A stretch of DNA of 64,000 bases from Henricia sp. BOLD:AAB3569 (GCA_037783545.1 JBBELK010000096.1:1302001-1366000), one strand, 5' to 3'; positions 52,001 to 57,562 are shown, counted from the first letter of the stretch. Notes: generated by a model not told the origin, from the letters alone. Numbers and translations: made by a program.

Positions 52001-53081
52001 CGCTGATAAGCGAATACGCATGCTCAATGAAATGGTTCAAAGACTTCAGACCACACTGCACAAGGTAACTTACAAGACAAGAAAACGGTTACAAACGGCG
52101 TTATATCTCCATGTGTGATTTAGGATGTGTATGATAAAAACCAACCTGTGTATAAGTCAGCTCAGCACCTCATACGTTCTCAGAAAACAATGAAAAACTG
52201 TCCCCTTGCTTTCAAGAAATTGTGCATGGGCACCGTCCTATTTAGTCTTGTTCCCTAGCTGTAAAGAGCCTTTGCACGGCGGCCATGACAGGGGGCTGTC
52301 ACATTGTCACAGTGTGTCATGCATGAGTAGGTGCTTTGTGGTTCTATTGTTACATCATTTAAATAAGAAAACCTGCCCCTGTCATGGCCGCCGGTGCAGA
52401 AGCTCTATTGCTCGGAAAACGGAGTCATAATACCATGAGGGCGCCCTTGTAAAACAATATGTGCGCACGCATTTATATCAATTCATCCTTAAATAATTTT
52501 TTTCACAAAATGAAAAACAACCTCGGGTAAAATCATTGCATTCACCACTTGCATGGAACCGCCGTATTGGCAAAACAGCGAGGCTTTCCTTGCATGAGCA
52601 ATGACTCCCTCGTGTCGTTACCATGTCGGTTGCTGGGACGTTGACTTTTGTCCATTGTAATACATGACGTATGCCAGGAAAGCCTCGTTTTGAATGCTAC
52701 CGTGCAAGTGGTGAATTGGACACGATATATGCTGCCTGATATAAGACCGAGTGACTCCCCCTTCCATTGTTCCCCATTGTGTCAAACATCCAAGGAATTT
52801 CCTTTCAGGTTTAAGGGGTGGTTGTGTCGTGCGTTAACAAAAGGGAAGAGTGTGTTGAGATGTAGCGGCAGTAGGGGTTTACTCGGTTTTTCAGGCCACT
52901 GAAATTTTGAGACATTGCAAATCTTGTATACAAGATTTAGGCAGATTTGCTGTAGCAACGTATCCGTGTTTTCTTTTCGCAGAAAGACGGTATCATCAAG
53001 GAACTGGAAACTGCTGGAGTCAGTGTAAATACCAAACAAGAATTACTTGACGAAAAGGAACCGAACAGGGGCGAACAATAG
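15974..53081 (+). CDS. GABBR2-like: GABA-B-type receptor subunit (GABBR2-like), 3' part, 15 exons
   Basis: A class C G-protein-coupled receptor at the plasma membrane. Exons with matching phases: 15974-16075, 24125-24239, 24625-24773, 25396-25546, 27456-27553, 43499-43562, 43972-44064, 44583-44733, 45416-45548, 49207-49314, 49468-49590, 49814-49994, 51346-51494, 51924-52064, 52983-53081 (TAG). The first seven encode the end of the Venus-flytrap ligand domain (IIPGWY, YGFDSLW, FEGVSG motifs), then come seven transmembrane helices ([54 protein letters not shown]) and a coiled coil. [15 protein letters not shown] and IIPGWY favour subunit 2 over subunit 1. Earlier exons were not found and may lie left of the Polinton-like element. 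Subunit 2 normally carries G-protein coupling in a heterodimer, a family inference. Confidence 0.88.
16391..17305. repeat. Dispersed repeat R1 (full copy)
   Basis: About 0.9 kb bounded by inverted GAATCCCCCTTG-like sequences (around 16407 and 17294), probably a non-autonomous DNA transposon. A second, inverted copy lies at 27781-28102 plus about 43155-43450 and is split by the BEL/Pao element. A shared reading frame over both copies ([12 protein letters not shown]) differs by amino-acid-changing substitutions and is not taken as a gene. Confidence 0.6.
17400..18200. repeat. Dispersed repeat R2 with internal repeats and an X-box palindrome
   Basis: Two partly similar units (about 17,640-17,850 and 18,000-18,180) share GGCAAAA.CACAATTTTTGGTAAT and GATTCATATGGAATA-type stretches. 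The palindrome GTTGCCATGGCAAC is at 17702-17715. An inverted copy lies at about 19,610-20,003 and continues at 23,919, separated by a LINE insertion. No gene seen. Confidence 0.6.
17702..17715. promoter_or_regulatory. Perfect X-box-like palindrome (RFX-type) inside repeat R2
   Basis: GTTGCCATGGCAAC fits the palindromic RFX X-box consensus. The same word recurs in the inverted R2 copy at 19803-19816 and, with one change, at 59556-59569. Binding in vivo is unproven. Confidence 0.4.
18440..19150. repeat. GC-rich tandem array of about 55-60 bp units
   Basis: About eight degenerate units built from ACCACTGGTGGTTTG, CCGCTGGCTACCGCTAGTGGT and GCTGGCGGTTTA segments. The end (CCGACGGC...GGTGGCTTGCGCACTG) matches the end of the element at 22879-23164, so the array probably belongs to the same family of hairpin-like elements. 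No coding content is claimed. Confidence 0.6.
19151..19609. other. No gene seen
   Basis: About 460 bases of intronic sequence without a convincing exon. A small inverted pair, TAAGCCCCGCCCA near 19469 and GGGGCGGGGCTTA near 19581, brackets a 125-base segment and may be another short MITE. Confidence 0.35.
19610..20003. repeat. Inverted copy of repeat R2, first half
   Basis: Reverse-complement match to 17,525-17,900, ending at TACCACTTGAG. The remainder of the copy resumes at 23919 (AATGTCCATCATAC), exactly where the undisrupted copy at about 17,519 continues, showing that 20,004-23,918 was inserted here. Confidence 0.65.
20198..21490 (-). pseudogene. LINE reverse transcriptase and C-terminal domain, frameshifted
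   Basis: The frames 20948-21490, 20506-21057 and 20198-20548 together make the reverse transcriptase of the LINE. Visible landmarks are [41 protein letters not shown] and [10 protein letters not shown] (the YADD catalytic box), then the NIATRIVTK...[14 protein letters not shown]-terminal region typical of CR1/L2 elements. Because the catalytic segments sit in different overlapping frames, at least two frameshifts are needed to explain it, so no active enzyme is expected. Confidence 0.75.
21474..21800 (-). pseudogene. LINE endonuclease-RT linker fragment
   Basis: A 108-codon frame with the [23 protein letters not shown] segment and [11 protein letters not shown] that usually lie between endonuclease and reverse transcriptase in CR1/L2 elements. 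Its frame shifts relative to both neighbours. Confidence 0.6.
21928..22878 (-). pseudogene. LINE apurinic-like endonuclease domain
   Basis: This frame carries the endonuclease landmarks [56 protein letters not shown] and ISDHNAIIC in the expected order. It would nick the target DNA. It has no ATG at its own start: the frame is open upstream to the MITE at 22879 and must have continued into the 2A-bearing N-terminus. Confidence 0.75.
22879..23164. mobile_element. GC-rich MITE inserted in the LINE
   Basis: Inverted ends of the type TGCGCAAGCC at 22881 and GGCTTGCGCA to 23164. The interior repeats CCGCTAGCGG, CCGCTAGTGG and CCGACGGC words. It cuts the LINE frame between its 2A-like N-terminus and the endonuclease. 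It shares its right end with the array at 18440-19150. Confidence 0.65.
23165..23439 (-). pseudogene. LINE N-terminus with signal-like segment and 2A-like motif
   Basis: The frame begins near 23439 with a hydrophobic, signal-peptide-like stretch ([19 protein letters not shown]) and later has [14 protein letters not shown], close to the 2A ribosome-skipping consensus D(V/I)ExNPGP but with His in place of Glu. Such N-terminal 2A-like motifs are known in CR1/L2-type LINEs of marine invertebrates. The downstream endonuclease frame follows after the MITE. Confidence 0.6.
23728..23918 (+). pseudogene. Decayed duplicate of receptor exon 24125-24239
   Basis: About 190 bases duplicate 24,099-24,286, including the polypyrimidine acceptor, the exon and the donor side. 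The exon part (23755-23868) is 114 bases instead of 115: CTGGTG has become CTGTG, which shifts the frame. One further change turns Arg to Ile (GCGAGA to GCGATA). If spliced in, it would destroy the receptor frame. It lies at the 5' edge of the inserted LINE block. Confidence 0.8.
23919..24060. repeat. Inverted copy of repeat R2, second half
   Basis: Reverse complement of about 17,408-17,520 (CCAATATGGTACCGAC...CCCATGGACTA). It continues the half that stops at 20003. Confidence 0.65.
24125..24239 (+). CDS. GABBR2-like: Receptor exon: flytrap domain, FYET...IIPG
   Basis: 115 bases, phase 0 in and phase 1 out, acceptor TTATACAG and donor GTAAGC. It encodes [15 protein letters not shown] and [21 protein letters not shown], a signature stretch of GABA-B receptor ligand domains. 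This is the intact copy of a duplicated exon. Confidence 0.9.
24296..24545. repeat. Dispersed repeat, inverted partner near 61605-61770
   Basis: CAGCCATTGAAGC...CCAAGCCCCATT...GTACCCTGC and AGCAACAGCTGGTTGCAACCA are matched in reverse complement around 61,625-61,760. The intron otherwise shows nothing recognisable. Confidence 0.5.
24625..24773 (+). CDS. GABBR2-like: Receptor exon: flytrap domain, GWYSHQWW
   Basis: 149 bases, phase 1 in and phase 0 out, acceptor TTTACAG and donor GTGAGT. It completes the Gly codon of IIPG and encodes [11 protein letters not shown]...[14 protein letters not shown], aligning with the GWYE..WW and MEGYI segments of GABA-B receptors. Confidence 0.88.
25396..25546 (+). 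CDS. GABBR2-like: Receptor exon: flytrap domain, [13 protein letters not shown]
   Basis: 151 bases, phase 0 in and phase 1 out, donor GTAGGG. It encodes [11 protein letters not shown]...[20 protein letters not shown], matching the AYDGIW.IA.TLQ.A segment of the family. Confidence 0.88.
25547..26158. other. Intron sequence, nothing recognisable
   Basis: I see no exon, repeat pair or regulatory motif that can be supported in this stretch. Confidence 0.3.
26159..26824. mobile_element. MITE with CACTGGCAAA...TTTGCCAGTG ends, GCAAACA-rich
   Basis: A 666-bp element with inverted ends and a TA duplication at 26157-26158 and 26825-26826. The left half repeats GCAAACA and TGTTTGC words in both orientations; the right half repeats GTCGCCCTA. 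Non-coding. Confidence 0.7.
27456..27553 (+). CDS. GABBR2-like: Receptor exon: flytrap domain, FEGVS
   Basis: 98 bases, phase 1 in and phase 0 out, acceptor TTGCTCAAG and donor GTAAGT. It encodes [19 protein letters not shown]...NFEGVS, matching FNYT......AMNETNFFGVTG of GABBR2. Confidence 0.88.
27781..28102. repeat. Inverted copy of repeat R1, left half
   Basis: Reverse complement of about 16,985-17,305, interrupted at 28103 by the BEL/Pao long terminal repeat. The other half resumes near 43155. Confidence 0.6.
28103..28768 (-). repeat. BEL/Pao LTR (3' LTR of the element)
   Basis: 666 bases bounded by TGTAGC...GCTACA. It matches 41269-43031 after removal of a 1.1-kb MITE and small indels. 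Confidence 0.8.
28868..29908 (-). pseudogene. BEL/Pao integrase with C-terminal DUF5641-like domain
   Basis: A 346-codon frame carrying the integrase core: SIDFFGPF (first Asp), [16 protein letters not shown] (second Asp) and [11 protein letters not shown] (Glu). Then come HLLLLR.GP.LP and [21 protein letters not shown], typical of the C-terminal domain of Pao elements. The frame begins inside the domain; the zinc-binding N-terminus lies in the disturbed region upstream. Part of a dead element although this domain itself is open. Confidence 0.8.
30372..30593 (-). pseudogene. BEL/Pao RNase H-integrase junction fragment
   Basis: It encodes [13 protein letters not shown] and [18 protein letters not shown], the characteristic end of the Pao RNase H domain. 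It is separated from the reverse transcriptase by a stop and a frame change. Confidence 0.65.
30651..31646 (-). pseudogene. BEL/Pao reverse transcriptase, C-terminal part
   Basis: A 331-codon frame with [16 protein letters not shown] (catalytic Asp region), [25 protein letters not shown], then the Pao-specific [36 protein letters not shown] and PRMELAAAV. The usual second catalytic Asp pair region appears altered or outside this frame. Open in itself, but upstream sequence is frameshifted. Confidence 0.75.
31833..32430 (-). pseudogene. BEL/Pao pol N-terminal segment (copy A)
   Basis: It encodes [37 protein letters not shown] and [22 protein letters not shown] segments, the protease-to-RT region of Pao elements. 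Just upstream in reading direction it runs into LINE 3' sequence at 32430. An almost identical copy lies at 34274-34871. Confidence 0.75.
32702..34122 (-). pseudogene. LINE reverse transcriptase and C-terminus, duplicated copy A
   Basis: Frames 33358-34122 ([33 protein letters not shown]) and 32702-33298 ([26 protein letters not shown]) repeat those at 36359-37123 and 35703-36299 almost base for base. GVPQE replaces the usual GVPQG in both copies, so that change preceded the duplication. Confidence 0.75.
34274..34871 (-). pseudogene. BEL/Pao pol N-terminal segment (copy B)
   Basis: Duplicate of 31833-32430, with the same predicted protein. See that entry for the domain reading. Confidence 0.75.
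34761..35600. repeat. 280-bp tandem triplication over the LINE/BEL junction
   Basis: Units at 34761-35040, 35041-35320 and 35321-35600 appear identical. Each joins at AATT, which is present at both edges (AATTCGATG and AATTACACA). Copy A of the larger duplication has one unit only. Confidence 0.9.
35703..37123 (-). pseudogene. LINE reverse transcriptase and C-terminus, copy B
   Basis: Frame 36359-37123 holds the reverse transcriptase motifs ([28 protein letters not shown]) and 35703-36299 the C-terminal domain. The frames are separated by about 60 bases with a shift. One substitution (Asp to Asn near the C-terminus) distinguishes it from copy A. This is the copy still attached to the LINE 5' half. 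Confidence 0.75.
37164..38514 (-). pseudogene. LINE endonuclease and linker, frameshifted
   Basis: Frame 38077-38514 has [31 protein letters not shown] and FVLYRPPYS, the start of the endonuclease. Frame 37164-37988 has [13 protein letters not shown] and [11 protein letters not shown], its end, followed by a basic linker and ASQFSDFF. The break between them falls in the GDFN region. Confidence 0.7.
39235..40027 (-). pseudogene. BEL/Pao zinc knuckle and protease region
   Basis: It encodes [13 protein letters not shown], then a retroviral-type [14 protein letters not shown] knuckle (CX2CX4HX4C), [15 protein letters not shown], and an aspartic protease-like [21 protein letters not shown] with the DTG active site. 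The frame runs into LINE DNA near 39235. It overlaps the preceding gag frame by about 220 bases in a different frame. Confidence 0.75.
39810..40745 (-). pseudogene. BEL/Pao gag core (DUF1759-like)
   Basis: A 311-codon frame with [53 protein letters not shown] and [12 protein letters not shown], the gag capsid-like region of Pao elements. It would form the particle shell of the element. Frame changes on both sides. Confidence 0.75.
40690..41220 (-). pseudogene. BEL/Pao gag N-terminal coiled-coil region
   Basis: Begins at an ATG at 41220, 49 bases inside the right LTR boundary. It encodes an Ala/Glu/Arg-rich coiled coil ([20 protein letters not shown]). It overlaps the gag core frame by 56 bases in another frame, which may be a decayed single frame. 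Confidence 0.65.
41269..43031 (-). repeat. BEL/Pao LTR (5' LTR), outer end missing, MITE-bearing
   Basis: Matches 28103-28768 but stops at CACAAATAAT (43031), about 45 bases short of the outer end. It contains the MITE at 41561-42662 and an extra segment of about 60 bases near 42,890-42,955. Confidence 0.75.
41561..42662. mobile_element. MITE with CACTGTAAAAAA...TTTTAACAGTG ends, CTGT-rich
   Basis: 1102 bp flanked by TA (41559-41560 and 42663-42664). The other LTR of the same retrotransposon has the empty site GTGTAGCTAGACTTAT at about 28,412, proving insertion with a TA duplication. The interior is full of ACAG and CTGT words. No transposase. Confidence 0.85.
43155..43450. repeat. Inverted copy of repeat R1, right half
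   Basis: Reverse complement of about 16,391-16,660 (CAAGAGGGATGTTTGGACTATCG and neighbours). Together with 27781-28102 it shows the BEL/Pao element inserted into this repeat. Confidence 0.65.
43499..43562 (+). CDS. GABBR2-like: Receptor exon: flytrap domain, [11 protein letters not shown]
   Basis: 64 bases, phase 0 in and phase 1 out, acceptor CTTGTGAAG and donor GTATGC. It encodes [21 protein letters not shown], continuing EGVS of the exon 16 kb upstream and matching G.V.F..G.R.G of the family. Confidence 0.85.
43972..44064 (+). CDS. GABBR2-like: Receptor exon: end of flytrap domain
   Basis: 93 bases, phase 1 in and out, acceptor TTTTCAG and donor GTGAGA. It encodes [20 protein letters not shown] and DPPIVWQG, matching the VGEY....D.L.......I.FQG stretch before the first helix. 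Confidence 0.85.
44338..44490. mobile_element. Short MITE, ACCGGTAAGAAAAT ends
   Basis: A 153-bp inverted-repeat element with arms of about 45 bp (ACCGGTAAGAAAAT...GGATGTCTGC). Its ends reproduce a splice-donor-like GGTAAG, but no exon is associated. Confidence 0.65.
44583..44733 (+). CDS. GABBR2-like: Receptor exon: stalk and first transmembrane helix
   Basis: 151 bases, phase 1 in and phase 2 out, acceptor ACAATTTAG and donor GTATGC. It encodes GRPPADSV...[23 protein letters not shown] and [14 protein letters not shown] and the F.FNI end of helix 1 match GABBR2. Confidence 0.88.
44818..45083. mobile_element. MITE with TATATGGGTCATTCTATAAA ends
   Basis: A 266-bp hairpin-like element in the intron; the arms (about 60 bases with mismatches) begin TATATGGGTCATTC and end with the inverse. 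TA is at both borders. Confidence 0.7.
45416..45548 (+). CDS. GABBR2-like: Receptor exon: second transmembrane helix
   Basis: 133 bases, phase 2 in and phase 0 out, acceptor GGATTTAG and donor GTGAAC. It encodes [19 protein letters not shown] and FNGLDTSR...VWMCK, close to IKMSSP.MNNLI.LGGMLSY of GABBR2. Confidence 0.9.
45549..47699. other. Intron sequence with a short palindrome; no gene seen
   Basis: GTGACTTTTCGGAACCA and its inverse around 45,972-46,010 form a hairpin. The rest shows no exon or recognised repeat. Confidence 0.3.
47700..47939. mobile_element. MITE with GGGGCCAATTTCATGGCGC ends
   Basis: 240 bp with arms of about 50 bases (GGGGCCAATTTCATGGCG...GCTAAGCAC) at both edges. Elements of this appearance are common in echinoderm and related genomes, a recollection I cannot check here. 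Confidence 0.7.
48170..48315. repeat. Word-rich inverted repeat region
   Basis: CGTTGTTAA/TTAACAACG and CTCGTAAGTA/TACTTACGAG words recur in both orientations within about 150 bases. Boundaries unclear. Confidence 0.45.
48316..49206. other. Intron sequence, nothing recognisable
   Basis: No exon or repeat pair could be supported here. Confidence 0.3.
49207..49314 (+). CDS. GABBR2-like: Receptor exon: third transmembrane helix
   Basis: 108 bases, phase 0 on both sides, acceptor TTTCAG and donor GTAATG. It encodes [25 protein letters not shown], matching TTAFGAMFAKTWRVHAIF of GABBR2. Confidence 0.92.
49468..49590 (+). CDS. GABBR2-like: Receptor exon: fourth transmembrane helix
   Basis: 123 bases, phase 0 on both sides, acceptor CTGACAG and donor GTAAAT. 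It encodes [20 protein letters not shown] and WEIVDPLQ, matching IIKDQKL...W..VDPL. Confidence 0.92.
49814..49994 (+). CDS. GABBR2-like: Receptor exon: second extracellular loop and fifth helix
   Basis: 181 bases, phase 0 in and phase 1 out, acceptor TTTCCACAG and donor GTGAGT. It encodes [11 protein letters not shown]...[20 protein letters not shown] and ALNDSKYIG, a strong GABBR2 signature. Confidence 0.93.
49995..51345. other. Intron with a dense inverted-word hairpin
   Basis: Mostly unrecognised sequence. At 50,902-51,025 the words TTCGCCC/GGGCGAA and CACTTCG/CGAAGTG alternate and can fold into a hairpin, listed separately. Confidence 0.3.
50902..51025. repeat. Hairpin of TTCGCCC and CACTTCG words
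   Basis: About 124 bases in which TTCGCCC and CACTTCG and their complements appear repeatedly, with CCAAAACCACTTCG opposite CGAAGTGGTTTTGG. Confidence 0.6.
51346..51494 (+). CDS. GABBR2-like: Receptor exon: sixth and seventh transmembrane helices
   Basis: 149 bases, phase 1 in and phase 0 out, acceptor CTTGCAG and donor GTATTC. It encodes [20 protein letters not shown] and [13 protein letters not shown], matching GMSVYN...[12 protein letters not shown]. If the donor is not used, the frame reads on for 12 codons to a TAA at 51531-51533. Confidence 0.9.
51924..52064 (+). CDS. GABBR2-like: Receptor exon: cytoplasmic tail, start of coiled coil
   Basis: 141 bases, phase 0 on both sides, acceptor TTTTTAAG and donor GTAACT. 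It encodes a charged tail ending [20 protein letters not shown], with the heptad spacing of a coiled coil as in GABA-B tails that pair the two subunits. Confidence 0.8.
52265..52406. mobile_element. Short MITE, AGAGC..TTGCAC ends
   Basis: 142 bp with inverted arms of about 30 bases around GGCGGCCATGACAGGGG. Confidence 0.65.
52541..52716. mobile_element. Short MITE, TTCACCACTTGCA ends
   Basis: 176 bp with inverted ends (TTCACCACTTGCATGG) and a second inner pair, GAGGCTTTCCTTGCAT and ATGCCAGGAAAGCCTC. Confidence 0.6.
52983..53081 (+). CDS. GABBR2-like: Receptor last coding exon, coiled coil and stop
   Basis: 99 bases including TAG at 53079-53081, acceptor TTCGCAG. It encodes [18 protein letters not shown] and a short acidic tail, finishing the coiled coil. 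The 3' UTR follows; a possible AATAAA-type signal near 53,636 is about 550 bases downstream. Confidence 0.78.
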   Translation, partial: KDGIIKELETAGVSVNTKQELLDEKEPNRGEQ

Positions 53082-53259
53082 CCGCAAGGTTTAAAAGAAC
53101 CCACTAGTTGAACTATCGAAGTGCACGTCTGAACTGTCCTTATCTACGTAAAGACCTCCCCCACCCCCCACATAACATCCCATATAAGTAATCACTGCCA
53201 TAACAGAAGACTACAAAGATCTATACCATTGGGGATAAATCCACAATACGCACGCACAA

Positions 53260-53405
53260 TAGACCGTATCGAATAGCCGCCATTTTGTGGGGCACCTTTT
53301 GTTACTTAAACCGTTCAACAATGGAAGCACAGTATGTGCAACCATGCATGTCCTCATGGAACAAAGAAACTGCCCCATGAAATGGCGGCTATTCGATACG
53401 GTCTA
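53260..53405. mobile_element. Short MITE, TAGACCGTATCG ends (sister of 15757)
   Basis: 146-bp palindromic element; its interior is the reverse complement of 15757-15893. Confidence 0.75.
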
Positions 53406-53689
53406 TAGCACACCAACGATTTCAGTGTTTAATGTATAGTGCTCACAAAAACGAAAAACGAAAATGTACTGAAATTATTTTTTTCTTAAGTAACTGCCTC
53501 TCATCAGTTATCCTTATTATATCCTTATTTGCTGCAGAAAAAACACGCAAAAAATTGAAAAAGATTGAACATTTTTGTGTCTTATTTTTTTGTGAGCAAT
53601 GTAATTTGTCAACTGCATATTTGCTGAAATAATGTCAATAAATAACATACAATGTATGTATCTTTAAGTGTTAATTTTGGTAACGATAT

Positions 53690-54720
53690 AAGTGTGTTCC
53701 TTTTTTTCACAAAAACTTGTGAATAGTGAAATTTGCATATTTTCAAAACTGCTTCACCATTAAACAAGATATAGAAAATTATTTTCTTTAACAGTTTTGG
53801 ATAGGTGGGTCCTTGGAGGCTGCACTGGATGTATAAAAATAATCACCAGGTATGTCGGTGGTTTATACCATTTATTTCAAATAGGTGTGTTTTTTAACTT
53901 TTTCAAAGTATGAAAATATACCATTTTTTAACAGCTCATAACCCATATGGTAGTGCTCCAATTTGAATATCGGCCACATATTGTTCAGATGAGACATTGG
54001 TCTTGTGGAATATAAAAAGAACAGCTGGGGGAAACTATTTTATTTTTCGCAGTGTTGCCAGACATTTCCCCATTTTTTCAAATGTTGGTGGAAGGCTAAG
54101 TAGAATAGGCGACATTTCAAAAAAGTGGCAGAAAGAGGAATTTTTTAGTAGAAGGTTGTAACATGTTGATTTGACCTAATTTTGCGGTGGTGAATCCAAA
54201 AATGATGGTTAAGAAGCTGTATTTTACGTTAAAGGGGTATTTTTTTGCAAAAAAGTATAACGATTTGTTGAAAAACAAGGCTTTTTTGTACAGAAAAACC
54301 CTTTTCCTCAAATAGAACATGGTAACATGCCACTCTTACTTAATTTGGGGTGGTGAATCCAAAAATGACTGTTACGAAGCTGTATGTTAAGTTAAAGGGG
54401 CATTTTCGGCAAAAATGTCAAAATATTTGTTAAAAAACAAGTGTTTTTTTATACAGAAAAACCCCTTTTCCTCAAATAGAACATGGTAACATGCCACTCT
54501 TACTTAATTTGGGGTGGTGAATCAAAAAATGACTGTTACGAAGCTGTGTTTTAAGTTAAAGGGAATTTTTTGAAAAACAATTAAGTGTTTTTAGTCCAGA
54601 AAAACCCCGTTTTCTGAAACAGAACATGGTAATAACAAGCCACTCTTACTTAATTTGGGGTACTGAATCCAAAAATAGCGGTGTCCAAGATGTATTTCGA
54701 GGGCAAAGGTTCTTTTGGGG
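53690..54720. repeat. Repeat R3 with about four tandem units of roughly 160 bp
   Basis: The left part (to about 54,160) is followed by units beginning near 54,170, 54,340, 54,500 and 54,650 that share TTAATTTGGGGTGGTGAATCC, AACCCCTTTTCCTC and AACATGGTAACATGCC. An inverted copy lies at about 58,650-59,520. Confidence 0.7.
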
Positions 54721-54850
54721 AAACAAAATCTAAATGATGTTATAATTAAACACATTTTAAAAGCCTGCAGTAAAAACAACAACGAATATACAGTGATCAT
54801 CGTAGTCTTGATGCAAGACCGAGTTCGCGATCCCCACATTGTTCATTTTA

Positions 54851-54864
54851 GCCGCCAGAGGGCG
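54851..54864 (+). promoter_or_regulatory. CTCF-like motif, forward
   Basis: GCCGCCAGAGGGCG resembles the CTCF core CC(A/G)CCAG(G/A)GGGCG. Binding not shown. Confidence 0.35.
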
Positions 54865-56915
54865 TACCTACACTTACAACGTGAACTCGAAAACTCGGTT
54901 TTGATTACTCCGTAAGAAAAAAGTTCGATAACCTTAATGGAAGCACATGAATAATTAAACAGCAAGGTCAAAAATTATGGGCGCCTGCGTAGAAGAGAAA
55001 GCGATGCCTCCATAATTAGGTCATGTGGAATGGTAACTTGCCGTGTACATTTTGTACGTGTGCAGTGCTAATGATTCACCGTGCCGCGCGAAAATGATAT
55101 CGGGCCGTTTTCGTGCAGTGACCGTGGTGCATTGCCTGCCGAGAAGCGGCATTTCTCGGTACGAGTGCGCGCCCAGCCCAGCCCGGTGACTTCCTGTCCC
55201 CGGCCGGGGGTGCCTGTCCGTGTAGATTAAGACCCAATGCCATGGCCAAAACATTGAAAAATGTTGGACAGCAGTGGGAAAAAATCTAAAAATCATGAAA
55301 ATTTCTCTCTCTTAGTTTTTACACCATGGTTTTTACAACTAAACTAAAATTTTACATGTTTTTATAACAATGGAAATCCAGGCTGGGGGCCTAAAATCAG
55401 ACATGTCATAATTTTATTTCTCATTTTTATCATCAAACTTGTTCTAACATGCATTGTTTATTTTTCATTTATTACAAAATAAAGACGTTTATAGTGGTCG
55501 GATATGGAATTCAACCTAAAAATTCAAATTATTTCTGCACTTGAAGTCAAATATTGAACTAATGAATCAGACAATGTTGACAAACATTTCCATTTTTTTT
55601 TTAGTTAACCAAACTGTGCAAATTTCCTTCAAGGGCTTCTGTCCTATCTACAAAGTAGTATGCTGTTGTTCCCTGGAATTCGTAAAAACAGCTTCATATC
55701 CACAAAATTAATGGGCCTTCTCAAAGCATTCTCCTCAGAGCACTGAAAAGGGTGAAATTTTAAACATTTAGTAAACTAATAAACATCAAATTTAAATTTG
55801 TTCCATTAAACGTTACTCCAGTATATTTTCGGAGGCTTATGCAATTCTGCTTGCTGTAAAAACAAAAACATGCACGAAGAATCAGAAAAAAAAGTATTGT
55901 TTTAAATAGGCCCGTAAAAGGTCGATCCTTGGGTCACAAAAATTTGCCTTATTTGTTGTTGGCCTAAATGAAAATCAAATGGGTCATATTTGACTTTAGA
56001 AAATGTACAATTACTTTTGTAAAACCATGTGGCTTTAAATTTAATAAGGGCATTTTAAAAATTTTAAAAATCTGCCCAACAATTTATAATACTTTAAACA
56101 TTGTGTACAAAGCATGTGATAGTGAGTGAAATTACTAGTAGTAGTTTTTAAGAAAGTGGGTGGTTCTTCACTCAGATTAATTCACTCCTAAATTTCGGTT
56201 TTTTTTCTATCATATCTAAACTAACTGATGCTTGCAAGTCATTTTAGGGAAAAATAGTAGTGGATAACTTCTCTGAAATCGTTTAGCACTTTTTTTTTTA
56301 CCGAAGCCAATAATATGAAAAGCATGCCATAGTATAGAGGAGAAGAAAACGATGCCAGTCGTTTTCTTCCTCCATGCGTAAGCGATGAAAAAAAATCGTG
56401 ACCAAGCAGAACATGCCCTAAGAAAATCTCTAAATGCCAGTCTTTGATAGCCTTTGAACTTTTCGATTATCAACTTGGAACGAAATGCTTCGTCTTCACT
56501 GGCCGCCCAATCATCACAACCGACCGTAGACCCGTTCACGGGTCTAACCCGACCGTATACGAGCAACGCAGGACGGCAAGCGGTAAGGCCCGGACGACGG
56601 TACAGGCGAGCCACTGAGTGCAACGCGCAAGATAGCTTTGTCCGTGGACAACGTGTTTGCCTCATATCATGTTTGCCTGCTGACTGCTGATCGATCGATC
56701 GATCAGCGACTGGAAAAGCAGCGACATTTGTATGCACTGTCCTGTCCAGTGTGTACTCTGGATACCAGACAGACCAGAGCTGTTGTGAATTATGGAAATT
56801 AGATGACGTCACGCATTTCAACGTGTCACACAAAGGTATGCCAGGATTTCGCTCGGTATTTTGCGAGCGATTTATACGGAATATGAAAGACTGTCTTTTC
56901 GACTGTATTTCAGGT

Positions 56916-56930
56916 GCGCCCTCTGGCGGC
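56916..56930 (-). promoter_or_regulatory. CTCF-like motif, reverse
   Basis: GCGCCCTCTGGCGGC is the same core on the other strand, so the two motifs point toward each other about 2 kb apart. Confidence 0.35.
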
Positions 56931-57033
56931 CAATGATGAATAGTCTATGTACATCGTGTATTGCGCGCAAAAAGGCAGTCTTTCCGAAAGACTATGATCA
57001 TCGTTGTTCTCTTAATCCATCATGGCGGACTTA

Positions 57034-57234
57034 CACTGCAAAAACTGTGCATGGTGTTAAATTAACACCAGTAGTGTTGTATTATATAGATACCAAGCCT
57101 GGTATCTACTTGTACATAGGTGTTAATTTTAATACCACACTTAGAATAAATGCATTATTTTTAACACCCTCAGTGTTAAAACTAATACTAGTGGTGTTAG
57201 CTTGTGTTATTTAACACCACAGTTTTTTGCAGTG
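57034..57234. mobile_element. MITE with CACTGCAAAAACTGTG ends, GTGTTAA-rich
   Basis: 201 bp, inverted ends CACTGCAAAAACTGTG and CACAGTTTTTTGCAGTG, TA on both sides (57032-57033 and 57235-57236). The interior repeats GTGTTAA and TTAACAC. Confidence 0.8.
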
Positions 57235-57562
57235 TAGAGCCGCCCAGATCAAACGAGATGCAGACTGTCACAGCTGTTGTACTCGTGTCCGGTGATCAGC
57301 TTCCAGGTAGCACACCCAGGTGGTGCTTGGGCGGCACCTGGGTCTCATTCAGGCAACGTCGGAATATGGAGTCCCGGTCCCCCTTCAATGTTGATGCGCA
57401 GCTTAGTTAAGGGTGCCATGAGCTGGCATGTCATCTGGTAGCAGTCAATGTGGCCAAAGAGAGGGTGACGTCTTCGTAAGATGGTTGCACGGATATCTTC
57501 GAGACCGGTGGTTTCCATTATGCACATATCATTCGTTCCACTCCCTCCCTTCCCCGGGTCCG

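Larger units (their letters stand above)
54721..57033. other. Intergenic sequence; no gene supported
   Basis: A 205-codon frame on the minus strand at 56216-56833 has no recognisable domain and is not annotated. Two CTCF-like motifs lie at 54851 and 56916. A GATCGATCGATCGATC run is at 56,691-56,704. Confidence 0.3.

Noticed and set aside
56216..56833. 205-codon minus-strand frame
   Set aside because: No recognisable domain, no homologous context, and composition unlike the exons of the neighbouring genes.
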